Assembly (NCBI RefSeq): GCF_027214005.1
Contig: NZ_JAPWGY010000001.1
Span: 496,001-560,000 of the forward strand
Direction: 5' to 3'
Length of the DNA: 64,000 bases
Origin: Kiloniella laminariae
GTDB lineage: Bacteria; Pseudomonadota; Alphaproteobacteria; Kiloniellales; Kiloniellaceae
Every line of letters begins with the position of its first letter. Position 1 is the stretch's first letter. The position numbers and the translations under genes were made by a program. Positions 42,243 through 51,448 of the stretch are shown here, piece by piece. The notes beneath the pieces are model-generated. The model made no database searches. It had not been told where the DNA came from and worked only from the letters and a program-made list of their open reading frames with translations.

Positions 42243-43439
42243 TTAAGAAATAATGGGCAGCTCTGGTGACGCCCGACGGCTGAGAAGTCTGGCACCGTTC
42301 TCGGTAATGATGATGTTCTCCTCGTGTACCATCTGTTTTCCTGGCGCGTAGGTCATGCCCGGTTCCAGAGTTAACACAGCTCCCGGGCGCAATGGTGTGT
42401 CATCGCGATCGGTAACAGAGGGGCCTTCGGTCAGCTGCATGCCCAGTCCATGCCCCATCCGCCCGACATCATTGCCCAGAGCCCCCCCGGCTTCGAGGAT
42501 GTTCCACATGGCGACCCAGATATCGCGCAGCGTAGCGCCGGGGCGGGCGGCGGCAAATCCTGCATCGGTCGCGCGGTAGACGGTGTCATAGGCCCGACGG
42601 GTGAGATCGGATACCTTGCCAAAGGCAAAGTTGCGGTCAAAGTCACAGAAATAGCCGTCAAAGGTGGTGCCGGTGTCGATAATCAGAACATCACCCTGTT
42701 CAATAATACGATCAGAGGGCCCCATGATGATATTGTCATAGCCGTCAGGGCCGGAACCGCTGATCAGATAGGGCGAGTTGTCGGCGCCACGACGTAACAG
42801 GTCCATGCGGAAATCCTGACAGATCTCGCGTTCGCTCTGTCCGCTGTGCATCCTTTGCGGCAGATTTTCAAAGGCGGCAGACGCGAGATCGCAGATATGG
42901 TGGATCCTGGCGATTTCAGCCGGGGATTTGATAAAGCGCAACTGACGGATCAGGGGAGCACAGTCGATGATCTCGAGAGCTGCAAGCCGGGTCGAGAGCT
43001 TCTGGAAATCCTGCAGGGGCAGACGCAGGAAAGTCTCATGCCCCATCGGGACCCCAAGCCGCCCGTAGCGGCGGGACAGGGCGGTGATGGTCTCTGCCAG
43101 CAGGGAAATGCCATCGTCTTCCGGTCTTGGAGCAGGCCAGGTTCTGATATCATCAAGCCAGGTTGCCGCCATGCCGCTGAGACCTATTTCAGGAATAACA
43201 GCGACGGGTTTGCCTTCAAGCGGCACAATCAGAAACCACGGGCGGGTCGGACTTTCCCAGAACTGGCTGTGAAAGCCGGAAAAATAACGCACTTCGGGTT
43301 CTGTGCTCAGCAACAGGGCATCAAGCCGTTGGGCCCGCATCTGTGCCTGGGCGGCGGCAAGGCGCTGTTCAAACTCCTGTGGCGGAAATCCACGCGGGGG
43401 AGTGGCGGATGCCCGAGACGTATTTCTATCTGCTGTCAT
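42243..43439 (-). CDS. M24 metallo-hydrolase (Xaa-Pro peptidase/ectoine-hydrolase-like)
   Basis: 398 aa from ATG 43439, 13 bp after the ammonia-lyase stop. A start at 43526 would overlap that gene by 74 bp. N-terminal creatinase-like domain (to about 160), then a pita-bread domain with metal ligands in IIDTGTTFDGYFCDFDRNF, GHGLGM, LEPGM and HEENIIIT. Relatives cleave Xaa-Pro peptides or, in DoeA, the ectoine ring. Context with an ammonia-lyase and an EutA-like protein suggests ring or amide hydrolysis in amino-acid catabolism, not general peptidase work. Confidence 0.85.
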   Translation of the reverse strand: MTADRNTSRASATPPRGFPPQEFEQRLAAAQAQMRAQRLDALLLSTEPEVRYFSGFHSQFWESPTRPWFLIVPLEGKPVAVIPEIGLSGMAATWLDDIRTWPAPRPEDDGISLLAETITALSRRYGRLGVPMGHETFLRLPLQDFQKLSTRLAALEIIDCAPLIRQLRFIKSPAEIARIHHICDLASAAFENLPQRMHSGQSEREICQDFRMDLLRRGADNSPYLISGSGPDGYDNIIMGPSDRIIEQGDVLIIDTGTTFDGYFCDFDRNFAFGKVSDLTRRAYDTVYRATDAGFAAARPGATLRDIWVAMWNILEAGGALGNDVGRMGHGLGMQLTEGPSVTDRDDTPLRPGAVLTLEPGMTYAPGKQMVHEENIIITENGARLLSRRASPELPIIS

Positions 43440-43452
43440 CGTGTTTTTCCCG

Positions 43453-44673
43453 TTACAGAACACTGTCGGGGTGTTGCCCGACAAGTGACTGATAGATTGC
43501 CGGATCGGTAGCACCTTCGGTGCCAATCACCATGATGCGAGAGTTTTTGTCCAATCCCAAAGCATTTCGCAGGCCTGTCTGGCGACAGGCCGCGATGGCG
43601 CCAGCCAGTCCGGCCACGGCGGACTCTCCGGCAACAATCCTGTTTCCGGCCTCCCCGCTGGCAAGCAGGCGCATGCTGGGGCCGACAAGGCTGTCATCCA
43701 GGGTGATGAAATCATGACAGCCCTGGCTGAGTATTTTCCAACCGAGCAGCGAAACCTCGCCACAGGAAAGACCTGCCATAACCGTTTCCTCGGTAATGTC
43801 GACGGCGGTAGGGCGGCCCTGCTGTGCACTTTGATAGAGGCAATCCGCCTGTTCCGGTTCAACCACGATGAAGCGCGGACGTTCTTTGCCCCAGGCTTGC
43901 CAGAGGTGGGCACAGACCGCTCCGGCCAGACCGCCAACCCCGCCCTGCAGGAAGACGTGACTGGGCAGAGCTTTTCCCGCCAGATCATCGATGATCTCTG
44001 AAGTCATCACGCTGTAACCCGCCATGACATTCCGGGGCAGATCCATATACCCGTCATAGGAGGTATCCGAGACGACAAACCAGCCGCTTTTGCTTGCGTC
44101 GTTGGCGGCGGCACGGACGGAGGCATCATAGTTTCCTTCGACCCAGACCACTTCTGCGCCCAGTTCCTCTACTGCGGCGGCCCGGCCTTTGCTGACGCCA
44201 GCGTGCATATAGATCTTGCAGGGGCAGCCGAATTTTTTTGCGCCCCAGGCTACCGAGCGGCCATGATTGCCATCGGTCGCCGTGATGACCGTGATCCCGG
44301 CGGTCAGCTCGCGGCAATTGCCACTGGCCAGCTCATGATCGCCGATGCTTTTGCCCGTCAGTTTTCTGATCTGTTGTTGCAGAAGACAGAGCACGGCATA
44401 GGCACCGCCCAGTGCCTTGAAACTGCCGAGGCCAAACCGCTGGGCCTCATCCTTGTAGAGGATCTGGTCGATATCAAGGGCCGTGGCGAGATCAGACAGG
44501 GAGGTCAGGGGGCTGGGGCTATAGCCTTGCCAGCCGGTGATGATCTTTTTAGCCGCGGTGCAATCGTCGACTCCAAGAACAGATTGTAAAGCGGCGGGAT
44601 AATCGGCGGGACCAAGTGTCGCCGGGTTGTGGTGTATTTTCAGCGCGGCCTGATCGAAGATATCAAAGCTCAT
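43453..44673 (-). CDS. Diaminopropionate ammonia-lyase-like PLP enzyme
   Basis: 406 aa fold-type II PLP enzyme. PLP lysine K86 in RFGLGSFKALGGAYAV, the signature of DpaL/YgeX. TATDGNHGRSVAW and a glycine-rich phosphate loop GGVGGLAGA follow. Such enzymes convert 2,3-diaminopropionate to pyruvate and two ammonia. Ectoine-type EutB is a relative. RBS AAGGAT. It lies 54 bp after the M20 gene and 13 bp before the M24 gene, so firmly in an operon. Confidence 0.85.
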   Translation of the reverse strand: MSFDIFDQAALKIHHNPATLGPADYPAALQSVLGVDDCTAAKKIITGWQGYSPSPLTSLSDLATALDIDQILYKDEAQRFGLGSFKALGGAYAVLCLLQQQIRKLTGKSIGDHELASGNCRELTAGITVITATDGNHGRSVAWGAKKFGCPCKIYMHAGVSKGRAAAVEELGAEVVWVEGNYDASVRAAANDASKSGWFVVSDTSYDGYMDLPRNVMAGYSVMTSEIIDDLAGKALPSHVFLQGGVGGLAGAVCAHLWQAWGKERPRFIVVEPEQADCLYQSAQQGRPTAVDITEETVMAGLSCGEVSLLGWKILSQGCHDFITLDDSLVGPSMRLLASGEAGNRIVAGESAVAGLAGAIAACRQTGLRNALGLDKNSRIMVIGTEGATDPAIYQSLVGQHPDSVL

Positions 44674-44727
44674 TGTCTGTTATCCTTATGTATTTTGATC
44701 CCTGATGGTTGGTGCAGGGGCTGTGTT

Positions 44728-45906
44728 TCAGGGAAGCTGTCTTGCGACCAGTCTGCTCCAGAAGGCAGCGCCAACAGGCAGCAGTTCATCATTAAAATCA
44801 TAGTCAGGGCTGTGCAGGCCAACAGCACCCGGGCCTTCTGCGCCATTGCCGAGCAACAGATAACAGCCGGGTTTGTGCTGCAGCATGTGGCCAAAATCTT
44901 CCGAGGCCATGATTGCTTTTCCATTCTTGATGACCTTGTCCGTGCCGACCAGTTCCTGCGCCACAGCCAGGGCAATTTCTGCCTCTGCCGGGCTGTTGAT
45001 GGTGGCGACAAACTCTCGGCTGTATGAAAAGCTGTGGTCAGCACCATAGGCGGCACAGATCCCGGCAACAATGCGCTGCATGGTCCGTTCGATCAGGTCC
45101 TGGACATCAGGGGAAAAACTGCGGGTGTCACCGCGCAGGGTGACCTGATCCGGGATGACATTGCGCAGGCCGTTGGTGGCAAAATCTGTGACTGACAGCA
45201 CCCCGTTTTCGGTGGGGTTAAAGGTGCGGGAAATCACGCTTTGCAGGGCGGTGACGACCTCGGCCCCGATCAGGATGGGGTCTATGCCCAGATGCGGCAG
45301 GGCGGCATGGGTGCCCTTGCCCCTGATGATGATTTCGAAATTGTCCTCACAGGCCATAACCGGCCCGGCTTTGATGGAAAAATGCCCGGTGGGCAGCGAA
45401 GGTAGGTTGTGCAGGGCATAGATCGCATCGACCGGGAAGCGTTCGAACAGGCCGTCATTGATCATGGCGAGGGCACCGCGCCCATGCTCCTCGGCGGGCT
45501 GAAAGATAAAGACCACGGTGCCGTTAAACTGTCCGGTTTCAGCGAGATCCCGCGCCGCCCCCAGCAACATGCTGGTGTGACCGTCATGACCACAGGCGTG
45601 CATCTTGCCAGGATTTTGAGAGCGGTGTTCAAAAGCGTTGCGTTCGGTGATCGCCAGCGCATCCATATCCGCACGCAGGCCAATGGCACCTTTGCCCGAT
45701 CCGCGTTTGAGCAGGCCGACAACGCCGGTGCCGCCAATACCTTCGTGGACCTCAAGTCCAAAATCCCGGAGCAGCTGTGCCACCTTGCCCGCGGTCCGGC
45801 TTTCCTCAAAACCCAGTTCCGGGTGCTGATGGAAATCGTGCCGCCACGCCAGCATGGCCTGGTCCAGGCTAGAGGTTTGTTCGGGAGTATTGGTCAGGTC
45901 TGGCAT
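44728..45906 (-). CDS. M20 amidohydrolase (hippurate hydrolase/N-acyl amino acid deacylase type)
   Basis: 392 aa. Metal-site motifs ACGHDGHTSM and FQPAEEHGRGA, a dimerisation domain with GKGTHAALPHLGIDP, and C-terminal ASEDFGHML. Cleaves N-acyl or N-aryl amides of amino acids. First gene of the minus-strand module, so the substrate may be an N-acylated diamino acid freed for the following ammonia-lyase. Divergent from the Lrp regulator. Confidence 0.9.
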   Translation of the reverse strand: MPDLTNTPEQTSSLDQAMLAWRHDFHQHPELGFEESRTAGKVAQLLRDFGLEVHEGIGGTGVVGLLKRGSGKGAIGLRADMDALAITERNAFEHRSQNPGKMHACGHDGHTSMLLGAARDLAETGQFNGTVVFIFQPAEEHGRGALAMINDGLFERFPVDAIYALHNLPSLPTGHFSIKAGPVMACEDNFEIIIRGKGTHAALPHLGIDPILIGAEVVTALQSVISRTFNPTENGVLSVTDFATNGLRNVIPDQVTLRGDTRSFSPDVQDLIERTMQRIVAGICAAYGADHSFSYSREFVATINSPAEAEIALAVAQELVGTDKVIKNGKAIMASEDFGHMLQHKPGCYLLLGNGAEGPGAVGLHSPDYDFNDELLPVGAAFWSRLVARQLP

Positions 45907-46059
45907 GGCTTGCAGGGATCCATCAGGTTTCGGGTATTAGGCTGTTTTTCTTGTTTAGAATGGCATCATAGCGGGTTTAATTTGACTAAATTCGTCAGAA
46001 AAGTGTTATCTGGATCTGAAATTCGGATAACAATGGGATTTTGGCGAGGGAAAACGGAC

Positions 46060-46530
46060 ATGGTGGCGCTAGACGAGTTTGATGCCAGGTTGCTCAATCT
46101 GGTGCAGAAGGACAATCGCCAGACCGCCGAGCAATTGGGCGAGAAGGTCGGCTTGTCTGCCGCGGCCTGTCAGAAACGGCTCAAGCGGTTGCGCAGCCGG
46201 AAGATTATAGCCAGCGATATCTCGGTTCTTTCGCCCGAGGCGGTGGGGCGACGTCTGACCATGGTGGTCGAGGTGACACTGGAACGGGAGCAGCCGGAAG
46301 TTCTGGATGCCTTCAAGCGCAAGATGCAGCAAACGCCCGAAGTAATGCAGTGTTACTATGTTACCGGAAATGCCGACTTTATTATCATCGTTACGGCGCG
46401 GGACATGAAGGATTACGAGGACTTTACCCGGCGGTTCTTTTTTCAGAATTCCAACGTGCGCCGCTTCCAGACCAACGTGGTGATGGATAATGTCAAGGTG
46501 GGCCTGTCGGTTCCGGTCGAAGCGGAATAG
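46060..46530 (+). CDS. Lrp/AsnC-family regulator of the adjacent catabolic module
   Basis: 156 aa from ATG 46060 (GAGGG 9 nt upstream). HTH at 5-58 (EFDARLLNLVQKDNRQTAEQLGEKVGLSAAACQKRLKRL), RAM domain to about 150 with VTGNADFIIIVTARDM. The 153-bp divergent spacer with the M20 gene contains an AT-rich ATCTGGATCTGAAATTCGGAT stretch, possibly its binding site. Likely senses an amino acid made or used by the module. Confidence 0.9.
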   Translation: MVALDEFDARLLNLVQKDNRQTAEQLGEKVGLSAAACQKRLKRLRSRKIIASDISVLSPEAVGRRLTMVVEVTLEREQPEVLDAFKRKMQQTPEVMQCYYVTGNADFIIIVTARDMKDYEDFTRRFFFQNSNVRRFQTNVVMDNVKVGLSVPVEAE

Positions 46531-46679
46531 CCTGCCGCAAATGTATTGGTGATGTAGAGATAGAGGCAGCTTTTCAGAAGGCTTTTGCAAAAATACGGGC
46601 TTGAACAGCGCGATCAGACCCAATAAACCTGAAGATGTAATTTTTATGAGTAAACCCAGCAGCAGAGAAAGTTCGGGAC

Positions 46680-47537
46680 ATGGCTATCGGTGAAGTAATC
46701 TGGACCTATTTCAAGGGCGAGTGGCATCAGGGCAATCTGCCGATCATGGGTGCGGCGGATCACGGCACCTGGCTGGGATCGCTGGTCTTTGACGGGGCGC
46801 GGGCTTTCGAGGGCGTGGTGCCGGATCTGGATCTGCATTCGGCCCGGGTCAATGCCTCAGCCGAAGTGATGGGGTTGAAGCCGACCATGACCACACAGCA
46901 GCTGATTGACCTGACGCTGGAAGGCCTGAAGAAGTTTGCCCCGGATGCGGCGGTCTATATCCGTCCGATGTACTGGTCGACCGAAGGTGGTGCCGGAACC
47001 GTGGTGCCGGATGCCAACTCCACCGCCTTCTGTCTTTGTCTTGAACAGTTTCCCATGGCCCCGGCGACCTACAGCCAGACGCTGTGCCGGACCCAGTTTA
47101 TCCGCCCGATGGTCAGCATGGCCCCGGTCAACGCCAAGGCAGCCTGCCTTTACCCGAACAATGGCCGCATGATCCGCGAAGCCCAGGCCCGTGGTTATAA
47201 CAACGCGCTGGTCGCCGATGCCCTGGGCAATGTGGCCGAAACAGGCACCTCGAACATCTTTATGGTCAAGGACGATATCATCTATACCCCGGTGCCGAAC
47301 GGCACCTTCCTCAACGGCATTACCCGTCAGCGCGTGATCAAGCTGCTGCGTGAAGCCGGGCGGGAAGTGCGCGAAACCACCTTGAGTTTCGAGGACTTCC
47401 TCGGCGCGGATGAAGTTTTCATGAGTGGCAATATCTCCAAAATCACCCCGGTGGTGAAGTTTGAAGAGCGCGACTACCCCATCGGCCCGGTTGCCAAGCT
47501 GGCCCGGGAACTCTACTGGATCTGGGCCAAGGCCTGA
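46680..47537 (+). CDS. ilvE: Branched-chain amino acid aminotransferase-like (class IV PLP)
   Basis: 285 aa fold-type IV aminotransferase. PLP lysine K153 in NAKAACLYPNN, the HGTWLGSLVFDGARAF start and the ETGTSNIFMVKDD and GITRQRVIKLLRE motifs. Transaminates Leu, Ile and Val or their keto acids with glutamate. Short for BCAT but within the bacterial range. A D-amino-acid transaminase relative cannot be excluded. Followed by an intrinsic terminator. Confidence 0.88.
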   Translation: MAIGEVIWTYFKGEWHQGNLPIMGAADHGTWLGSLVFDGARAFEGVVPDLDLHSARVNASAEVMGLKPTMTTQQLIDLTLEGLKKFAPDAAVYIRPMYWSTEGGAGTVVPDANSTAFCLCLEQFPMAPATYSQTLCRTQFIRPMVSMAPVNAKAACLYPNNGRMIREAQARGYNNALVADALGNVAETGTSNIFMVKDDIIYTPVPNGTFLNGITRQRVIKLLREAGREVRETTLSFEDFLGADEVFMSGNISKITPVVKFEERDYPIGPVAKLARELYWIWAKA

Positions 47538-47571
47538 TCACAGATATTTACAGTTTATTTTATTCAAGCGG

Positions 47572-47604
47572 GAGAGCCCTCGGTTTTGAGGGCTCTCTTG
47601 TTTG
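47572..47604 (+). terminator. Intrinsic terminator of the BCAT gene
   Basis: GAGAGCCCT and AGGGCTCTC form a 9-bp stem with an 8-base loop, followed by TTGTTTGT. Confidence 0.85.
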
Positions 47605-47625
47605 TACGCTCTTTGGGGGAATGTT

Positions 47626-48507
47626 ATGGGCGAAGAGCCAGGAAACACTTCTGGTCAAAACCAGAACGACGATGAACCGAAAGCTGCGGCTGGGGCAGAG
47701 GGGGATGCGGAATTTTCCACTGAACCCGTCCCCGGGACTGAAGCTGAATCTGAAACGCCAGCTGAAAAGCTGGCCGGGGAAGATGAAGACAGCGAAGAAG
47801 ATCTGTTGCGTCTGTTCGTCGGGCCCAATGCCGATAAATTCATCAGGATCTATCAGGCGCAACAGGCGAAAAAAGCCGGGATGTCATTTAACTGGGCCGT
47901 GTTGATCGCCGCCTTGCCCTGGCTTTTTTACCGCAAGCTCTATCTGACCGGGCTTGGGGTTCTTCTGTTGCCAATGGCACTGCTGTATGTTTTTCCGGCA
48001 ATCCCCAACGGCGCGTTGACGGGTCTCTCTGTGGCTTTGGTTATGGTCGCCAACGCCTATTATGTCGGGGTGGCCCTGCGTCAGATCAAAAAGCTCAAAG
48101 CGCTGAACCTGCCGAGAGAAGAACTGCACGAACGCCTCAAAAAATCCGGTGGAACCTCGCCGATTGGCGCTGCGATTGGCGGCGTGATTGTTGCCGCGCT
48201 TCTGGCCCTGATGATCTATGGTCTTACAAACGACGACTTGCCGGGCTGTGATGACGCCACGGTACGGGATCTTGCCGAGGAACTGGTGATCGATGTCCTG
48301 GGGACAGAGGATCTGCGGCTGAGGAACTTCACGCCAGTTGCCTCTGATACGGACATGCCTGAACAGGAGGTCGTCCGAAACATCTGCAGCTTCAGGGTCG
48401 AACTCGACGACGAGCAGCTTGATATCTATCTGGCGGTTACCTGGCAGGACAAAATCGAAGGCCTGTTTCAGGTTCAGTTGGGAGAAAGCCCGGAAGCCTT
48501 GATGTAG
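47626..48507 (+). CDS. DUF2628-like membrane protein with acidic N-terminal tail
   Basis: 293 aa from ATG 47626 (GGGGGA upstream). The first 60 residues are acidic and disordered. A DUF2628-like core follows: FVGPNADKF, then MSFNWAVLIAALPWLFYRKLYLTG and two TM segments. A third TM lies near 185-205, and then a soluble domain with two cysteines (DLPGCDD, NICSFRV). Function unknown. Confidence 0.78.
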   Translation: MGEEPGNTSGQNQNDDEPKAAAGAEGDAEFSTEPVPGTEAESETPAEKLAGEDEDSEEDLLRLFVGPNADKFIRIYQAQQAKKAGMSFNWAVLIAALPWLFYRKLYLTGLGVLLLPMALLYVFPAIPNGALTGLSVALVMVANAYYVGVALRQIKKLKALNLPREELHERLKKSGGTSPIGAAIGGVIVAALLALMIYGLTNDDLPGCDDATVRDLAEELVIDVLGTEDLRLRNFTPVASDTDMPEQEVVRNICSFRVELDDEQLDIYLAVTWQDKIEGLFQVQLGESPEALM

Positions 48508-48634
48508 TAGCAAATGCCAGGACGGATGATTGAGTAATGTGTATCTCTATCAGGTTCTTTTTTCTGATATAGATATTCTGCTGAATGCAACCCGGGGATC
48601 AGACCAAGATCTGTATAAACTGGAGAAGTATCAA

Positions 48635-48871
48635 ATGAAAAAATTTATGGTGATCGAACGGTTTAAAGCAGGTTGCTGGGATGCCGCCTATGCAAGGTTC
48701 AATAGCAGCGGTCGAATGCTCCCTTCGGGCCTCAACTACCTTAATTCCTGGCCAAGCCGGGAAAACTCGGTTTGTTATCAACTTATGGAAACAAACTCAC
48801 CAGAGCTGTTCGAACTGTGGTTCGCACAATGGAATGACCTTGTTGAGTTTGAACTGGTTCCAATTGATTAG
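48635..48871 (+). CDS. Small DUF3303-like protein
   Basis: 78 aa from ATG 48635 (GGAGAAG upstream). MKKFMVIERFKAG, GRMLPSGLNYLNSW, CYQLMETNSPELFELW and DLVEFELVPID match the compact alpha-beta DUF3303 pattern. Function unknown. An upstream in-frame extension to 48530 lacks RBS and homology. Confidence 0.85.
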   Translation: MKKFMVIERFKAGCWDAAYARFNSSGRMLPSGLNYLNSWPSRENSVCYQLMETNSPELFELWFAQWNDLVEFELVPID

Positions 48872-48905
48872 GTCTTGTTTTTCCGGTTAAACAAGTGGCC
48901 CCTGA

Positions 48906-49259
48906 TCACTTCTCTGACCAGACGGCGAGCTGGTTGCCGTTGGGGTCGGTGAAGTGAAAACGGCGGCCGCCGGGGAAGCCGTAGGCGGGTTTGATGATCT
49001 TGCCGCCAGCTGCGCTAATCGCAGTTCCTGTCTTTTCCAGATCTTCGGCGTAGAGCACCACCAGCACGCCCGGGGCATTGACCGGGACCTTGTCTTCGCG
49101 GTTGAAACCGCCGTCAATACCCGCGCCATCAAAACTGAGGTAATCCGGGCCCCAGTCGGTAAAGCGCCAGCCAAAGGCCTTGCTGTAAAAGCTTTTGGTT
49201 TCGTCCAGCTTGACCATTGGAAATTCGATGTAATTGATGCTGTTGTTCTGGTGCGGCAT
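48906..49259 (-). CDS. VOC (glyoxalase/bleomycin-resistance) superfamily protein
   Basis: 117 aa. Starts IEFPMVKLDETKSFYSKAFGWRF and ends GRRFHFTDPNGNQLAVW, with VLVVLYAEDLEKT between: the usual beta-alpha-beta-beta-beta modules of a VOC monomer. Metal ligands are incomplete, so binding or enzyme role is open. Last gene of a minus-strand cluster led by marR. Confidence 0.88.
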   Translation of the reverse strand: MPHQNNSINYIEFPMVKLDETKSFYSKAFGWRFTDWGPDYLSFDGAGIDGGFNREDKVPVNAPGVLVVLYAEDLEKTGTAISAAGGKIIKPAYGFPGGRRFHFTDPNGNQLAVWSEK

Positions 49260-49309
49260 GGTCCTGTCCTCTTACCCTGCTCAATCAACGTCGTTTTGTT
49301 TCCCGAAGC

Positions 49310-50149
49310 CTAAGCCTTTGGTCTGGCGATGACAATAATTTCGCGGCTGTCGTCGACATAGGGGCTGTGATCCCAGGAACCGTAGAGATTTTCGACCTGA
49401 AATCCGGCCGCGTCAAGCTGTTGCAACAGCTCTTCCCTGTGCAGGAAGCGGAGGGTGCTGTGGGTTGTGCCCTGGGCTTTTTCCTGCTGTCCGACAAAAC
49501 GGTAACAGCTGGTAAAGTTGACCAGATCACTCTGTTTTTGCACATTGTCGTGCCAAAGTTCGACCGTTTCGTTTCGATCTTCCCGCTCTAGCGAGAAGTG
49601 TTCGGTGGTTTGTTCCTTTGTCCAGTTTTCCCAGGCACGCGCAAGAGGGTTCCGGCTTTCGAAGGCCAGATGACCGTCCCGGGCAAGCTGTTGCCGGATC
49701 ACTTGAAGCGTTGATTGCAAGGCGGTGTCGTTCTGGAACACTTGAAAGACATGGCCGCTCATGATCACGAGATCAAAGATCATCGGGAGCTGGTCTGGGT
49801 CACGTTCCGGGCAAGGGTCTTCTGGGCAATGGTCTTCTGGGCAATGGTCTTGCAAGCTTTCTGCCGTGCCTTCAACCCAGCGCACCGCATCCCCGCCGGG
49901 TCGCTGTCGGGCGATATCAAGCATGGGCGCTGCCGGATCAAGCCCGGTGACGTCGTGCCCGGCCTGTGCCAGAGCTGTCGTCAGCAGGCCGGTGCCGCAG
50001 CCGATATCAAGAATGCGCAGAGGGGCAGGGGCCTTCCCTTTGCCAAGTTCTGCCGCAAGGGCCATATAGAAATCGCAATCCGGTCCCCAGGGGTTCTGGA
50101 GGTCATACAGGGCTGCCAGCAGGGGATCGGCAAATGGGCTGGTTGTCAT
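49310..50149 (-). CDS. Class I SAM-dependent methyltransferase
   Basis: 279 aa. Motif I RILDIGCGTGLLTTAL at about 43-58, then GLDPAAPMLDIARQ, a DLVIMSGHVFQVF strand and a C-terminal small-molecule methyltransferase-like domain. An acidic/Cys insertion (EDHCPEDHCPEDPCPE, about 115-130) encoded by 15-bp repeats separates strand 3 from strand 4. Starts about 126 bp after the membrane protein gene. Confidence 0.88.
   Translation of the reverse strand: MTTSPFADPLLAALYDLQNPWGPDCDFYMALAAELGKGKAPAPLRILDIGCGTGLLTTALAQAGHDVTGLDPAAPMLDIARQRPGGDAVRWVEGTAESLQDHCPEDHCPEDPCPERDPDQLPMIFDLVIMSGHVFQVFQNDTALQSTLQVIRQQLARDGHLAFESRNPLARAWENWTKEQTTEHFSLEREDRNETVELWHDNVQKQSDLVNFTSCYRFVGQQEKAQGTTHSTLRFLHREELLQQLDAAGFQVENLYGSWDHSPYVDDSREIIVIARPKA
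49809..49853. repeat. Three tandem 15-bp units inside the methyltransferase gene
   Basis: GGGCAAGGGTCTTCT, GGGCAATGGTCTTCT, GGGCAATGGTCTTGC. In frame, giving the reiterated CPED peptide. Confidence 0.92.
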
Positions 50150-50275
50150 TTTGTTTCGTTACGCATTGTCGGCATCAGATTATTTGTGCCTTTGGGAACG
50201 GCCTCTGATCACTGACAGGATGTCGGAGGGAAGCGGGAAAGAAAAGAAAATACCTCCCGCTTTTGATTCCCTTTT

Positions 50276-50674
50276 CTATTTCGAAGCCTCTTCCGCCATT
50301 TTCCTCATAAACTCCTGCCGCATGCTGTGGGCTTTCATGGCTGGCAGGCCAATGGCTTCAAGGGTCAGTTTACAGATCAGAATCAGGGTTGCGGTGGCAA
50401 GGGCATCAAGAAACCAGCCGACCAGAGGGGCAGCCGAACCCCAGAAACCGGGAAGGTTCGCTAGGGCAGGCAGGGTCCATAGCCCGGTCGCGCCATGCAG
50501 GGCAAGGGCCATCCAGAAACCGACACAATAGGGGCAGCGCCACTGGGCATAGAGGGTTTGCAAGGGTTTGGGCAGGCGTTGCAGGATCCAGTTAAACCAG
50601 TTGCCCCATTCGGGCAGTTTTTCCCAGATCAGGATGTAGAGGGCAAAGCCGACAAGTGCAGGGGTAAAGTTCAT
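50276..50674 (-). CDS. Membrane protein with RCPYC motif (DUF1360-like)
   Basis: 132 aa with three hydrophobic helices and a conserved-looking RCPYCVGFW segment between the first and second. Such a motif is common in small DUF1360-type membrane proteins. Lies 39 bp after the upstream methyltransferase in the marR-led operon. Function unknown. Confidence 0.72.
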   Translation of the reverse strand: MNFTPALVGFALYILIWEKLPEWGNWFNWILQRLPKPLQTLYAQWRCPYCVGFWMALALHGATGLWTLPALANLPGFWGSAAPLVGWFLDALATATLILICKLTLEAIGLPAMKAHSMRQEFMRKMAEEASK

Positions 50675-50713
50675 GGGTATCTCCAGTGTTGGAAGGCTGA
50701 AAAAGGTCCGATG

Positions 50714-51400
50714 TCATTCTTCTTTGGGCTGGGCAAAGAAGACGTTGACCTGGATGTCGTCGCATTGGCGGGTGCTGTATTCTTGCAGGGTAAAGGCAGA
50801 AGACTTGAGCAATTCGATCACTTCGCCGGGTCTCATGCCCCTGTCCTGCTCGGTAAAGATCTCTTCGATCAGGATCAGGCGGCCTTGATGTTTAAGCACC
50901 CGGGCAACTTCGCTCAGTCCTTCGCTCATGTCGGGCCAGTGGTGCAGCGAATTAACGGCAATCGCAACATCAACGCTTTCCGGGGCAAGCGGGATGTCTT
51001 CAGCACCGCTCTGGATGAATTCCATTCTGGAGGAGGCCGGGTGGTCTTGTGACTGCTCCCGGGCGATCCGGATCATCGCCGGGGATGGGTCAAGGCCAAT
51101 ATTCCGACCCGTGGTGTTTTTCTCTGCGGCGGCCCGGACTGCCGCCCCACTGCCACAACCAATATCGAGCAGGGTTTCTGAACCCTTTAGGTCTGCAAGT
51201 TCAATGGCAAAGGCGTTGACCGGATGTTCGCCGTAGTTGTTGACGTACCAGAGGGCAAGCTCGTCGCCCCAGGGTTTGCCCGGTAGATGTTCACCGTGAT
51301 CATCTTCCATTGGGGGCAGTACTGGCAAATTCTGTACCGACAAATTCTGTTCTGTTGAGCTCTGTTCTCTGGCTGTGGAAGAGGGTTTTATATTCATCAT
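50714..51400 (-). CDS. Class I SAM-dependent methyltransferase
   Basis: 228 aa. Motif I LLDIGCGSGAAVRAA at about 76-90, GLDPSPAMIRIARE, DIPLAPESVDVAIAVNSLHHW and LILIEEI. Methyltransf_11-type small-molecule methyltransferase. Begins 48 bp after marR, same strand, so likely under its control. Confidence 0.9.
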   Translation of the reverse strand: MMNIKPSSTAREQSSTEQNLSVQNLPVLPPMEDDHGEHLPGKPWGDELALWYVNNYGEHPVNAFAIELADLKGSETLLDIGCGSGAAVRAAAEKNTTGRNIGLDPSPAMIRIAREQSQDHPASSRMEFIQSGAEDIPLAPESVDVAIAVNSLHHWPDMSEGLSEVARVLKHQGRLILIEEIFTEQDRGMRPGEVIELLKSSAFTLQEYSTRQCDDIQVNVFFAQPKEE

Positions 51401-51448
51401 GAAATCCTTATGTTAGTTCGCAAGACATACTATTTTGATTAAAAAAAA

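Noticed and set aside
45409-46059. N-terminal extension of the Lrp regulator frame at 46060
   Set aside because: It runs antisense through the M20 amidohydrolase; the HTH begins just after ATG 46060 with a proper RBS.
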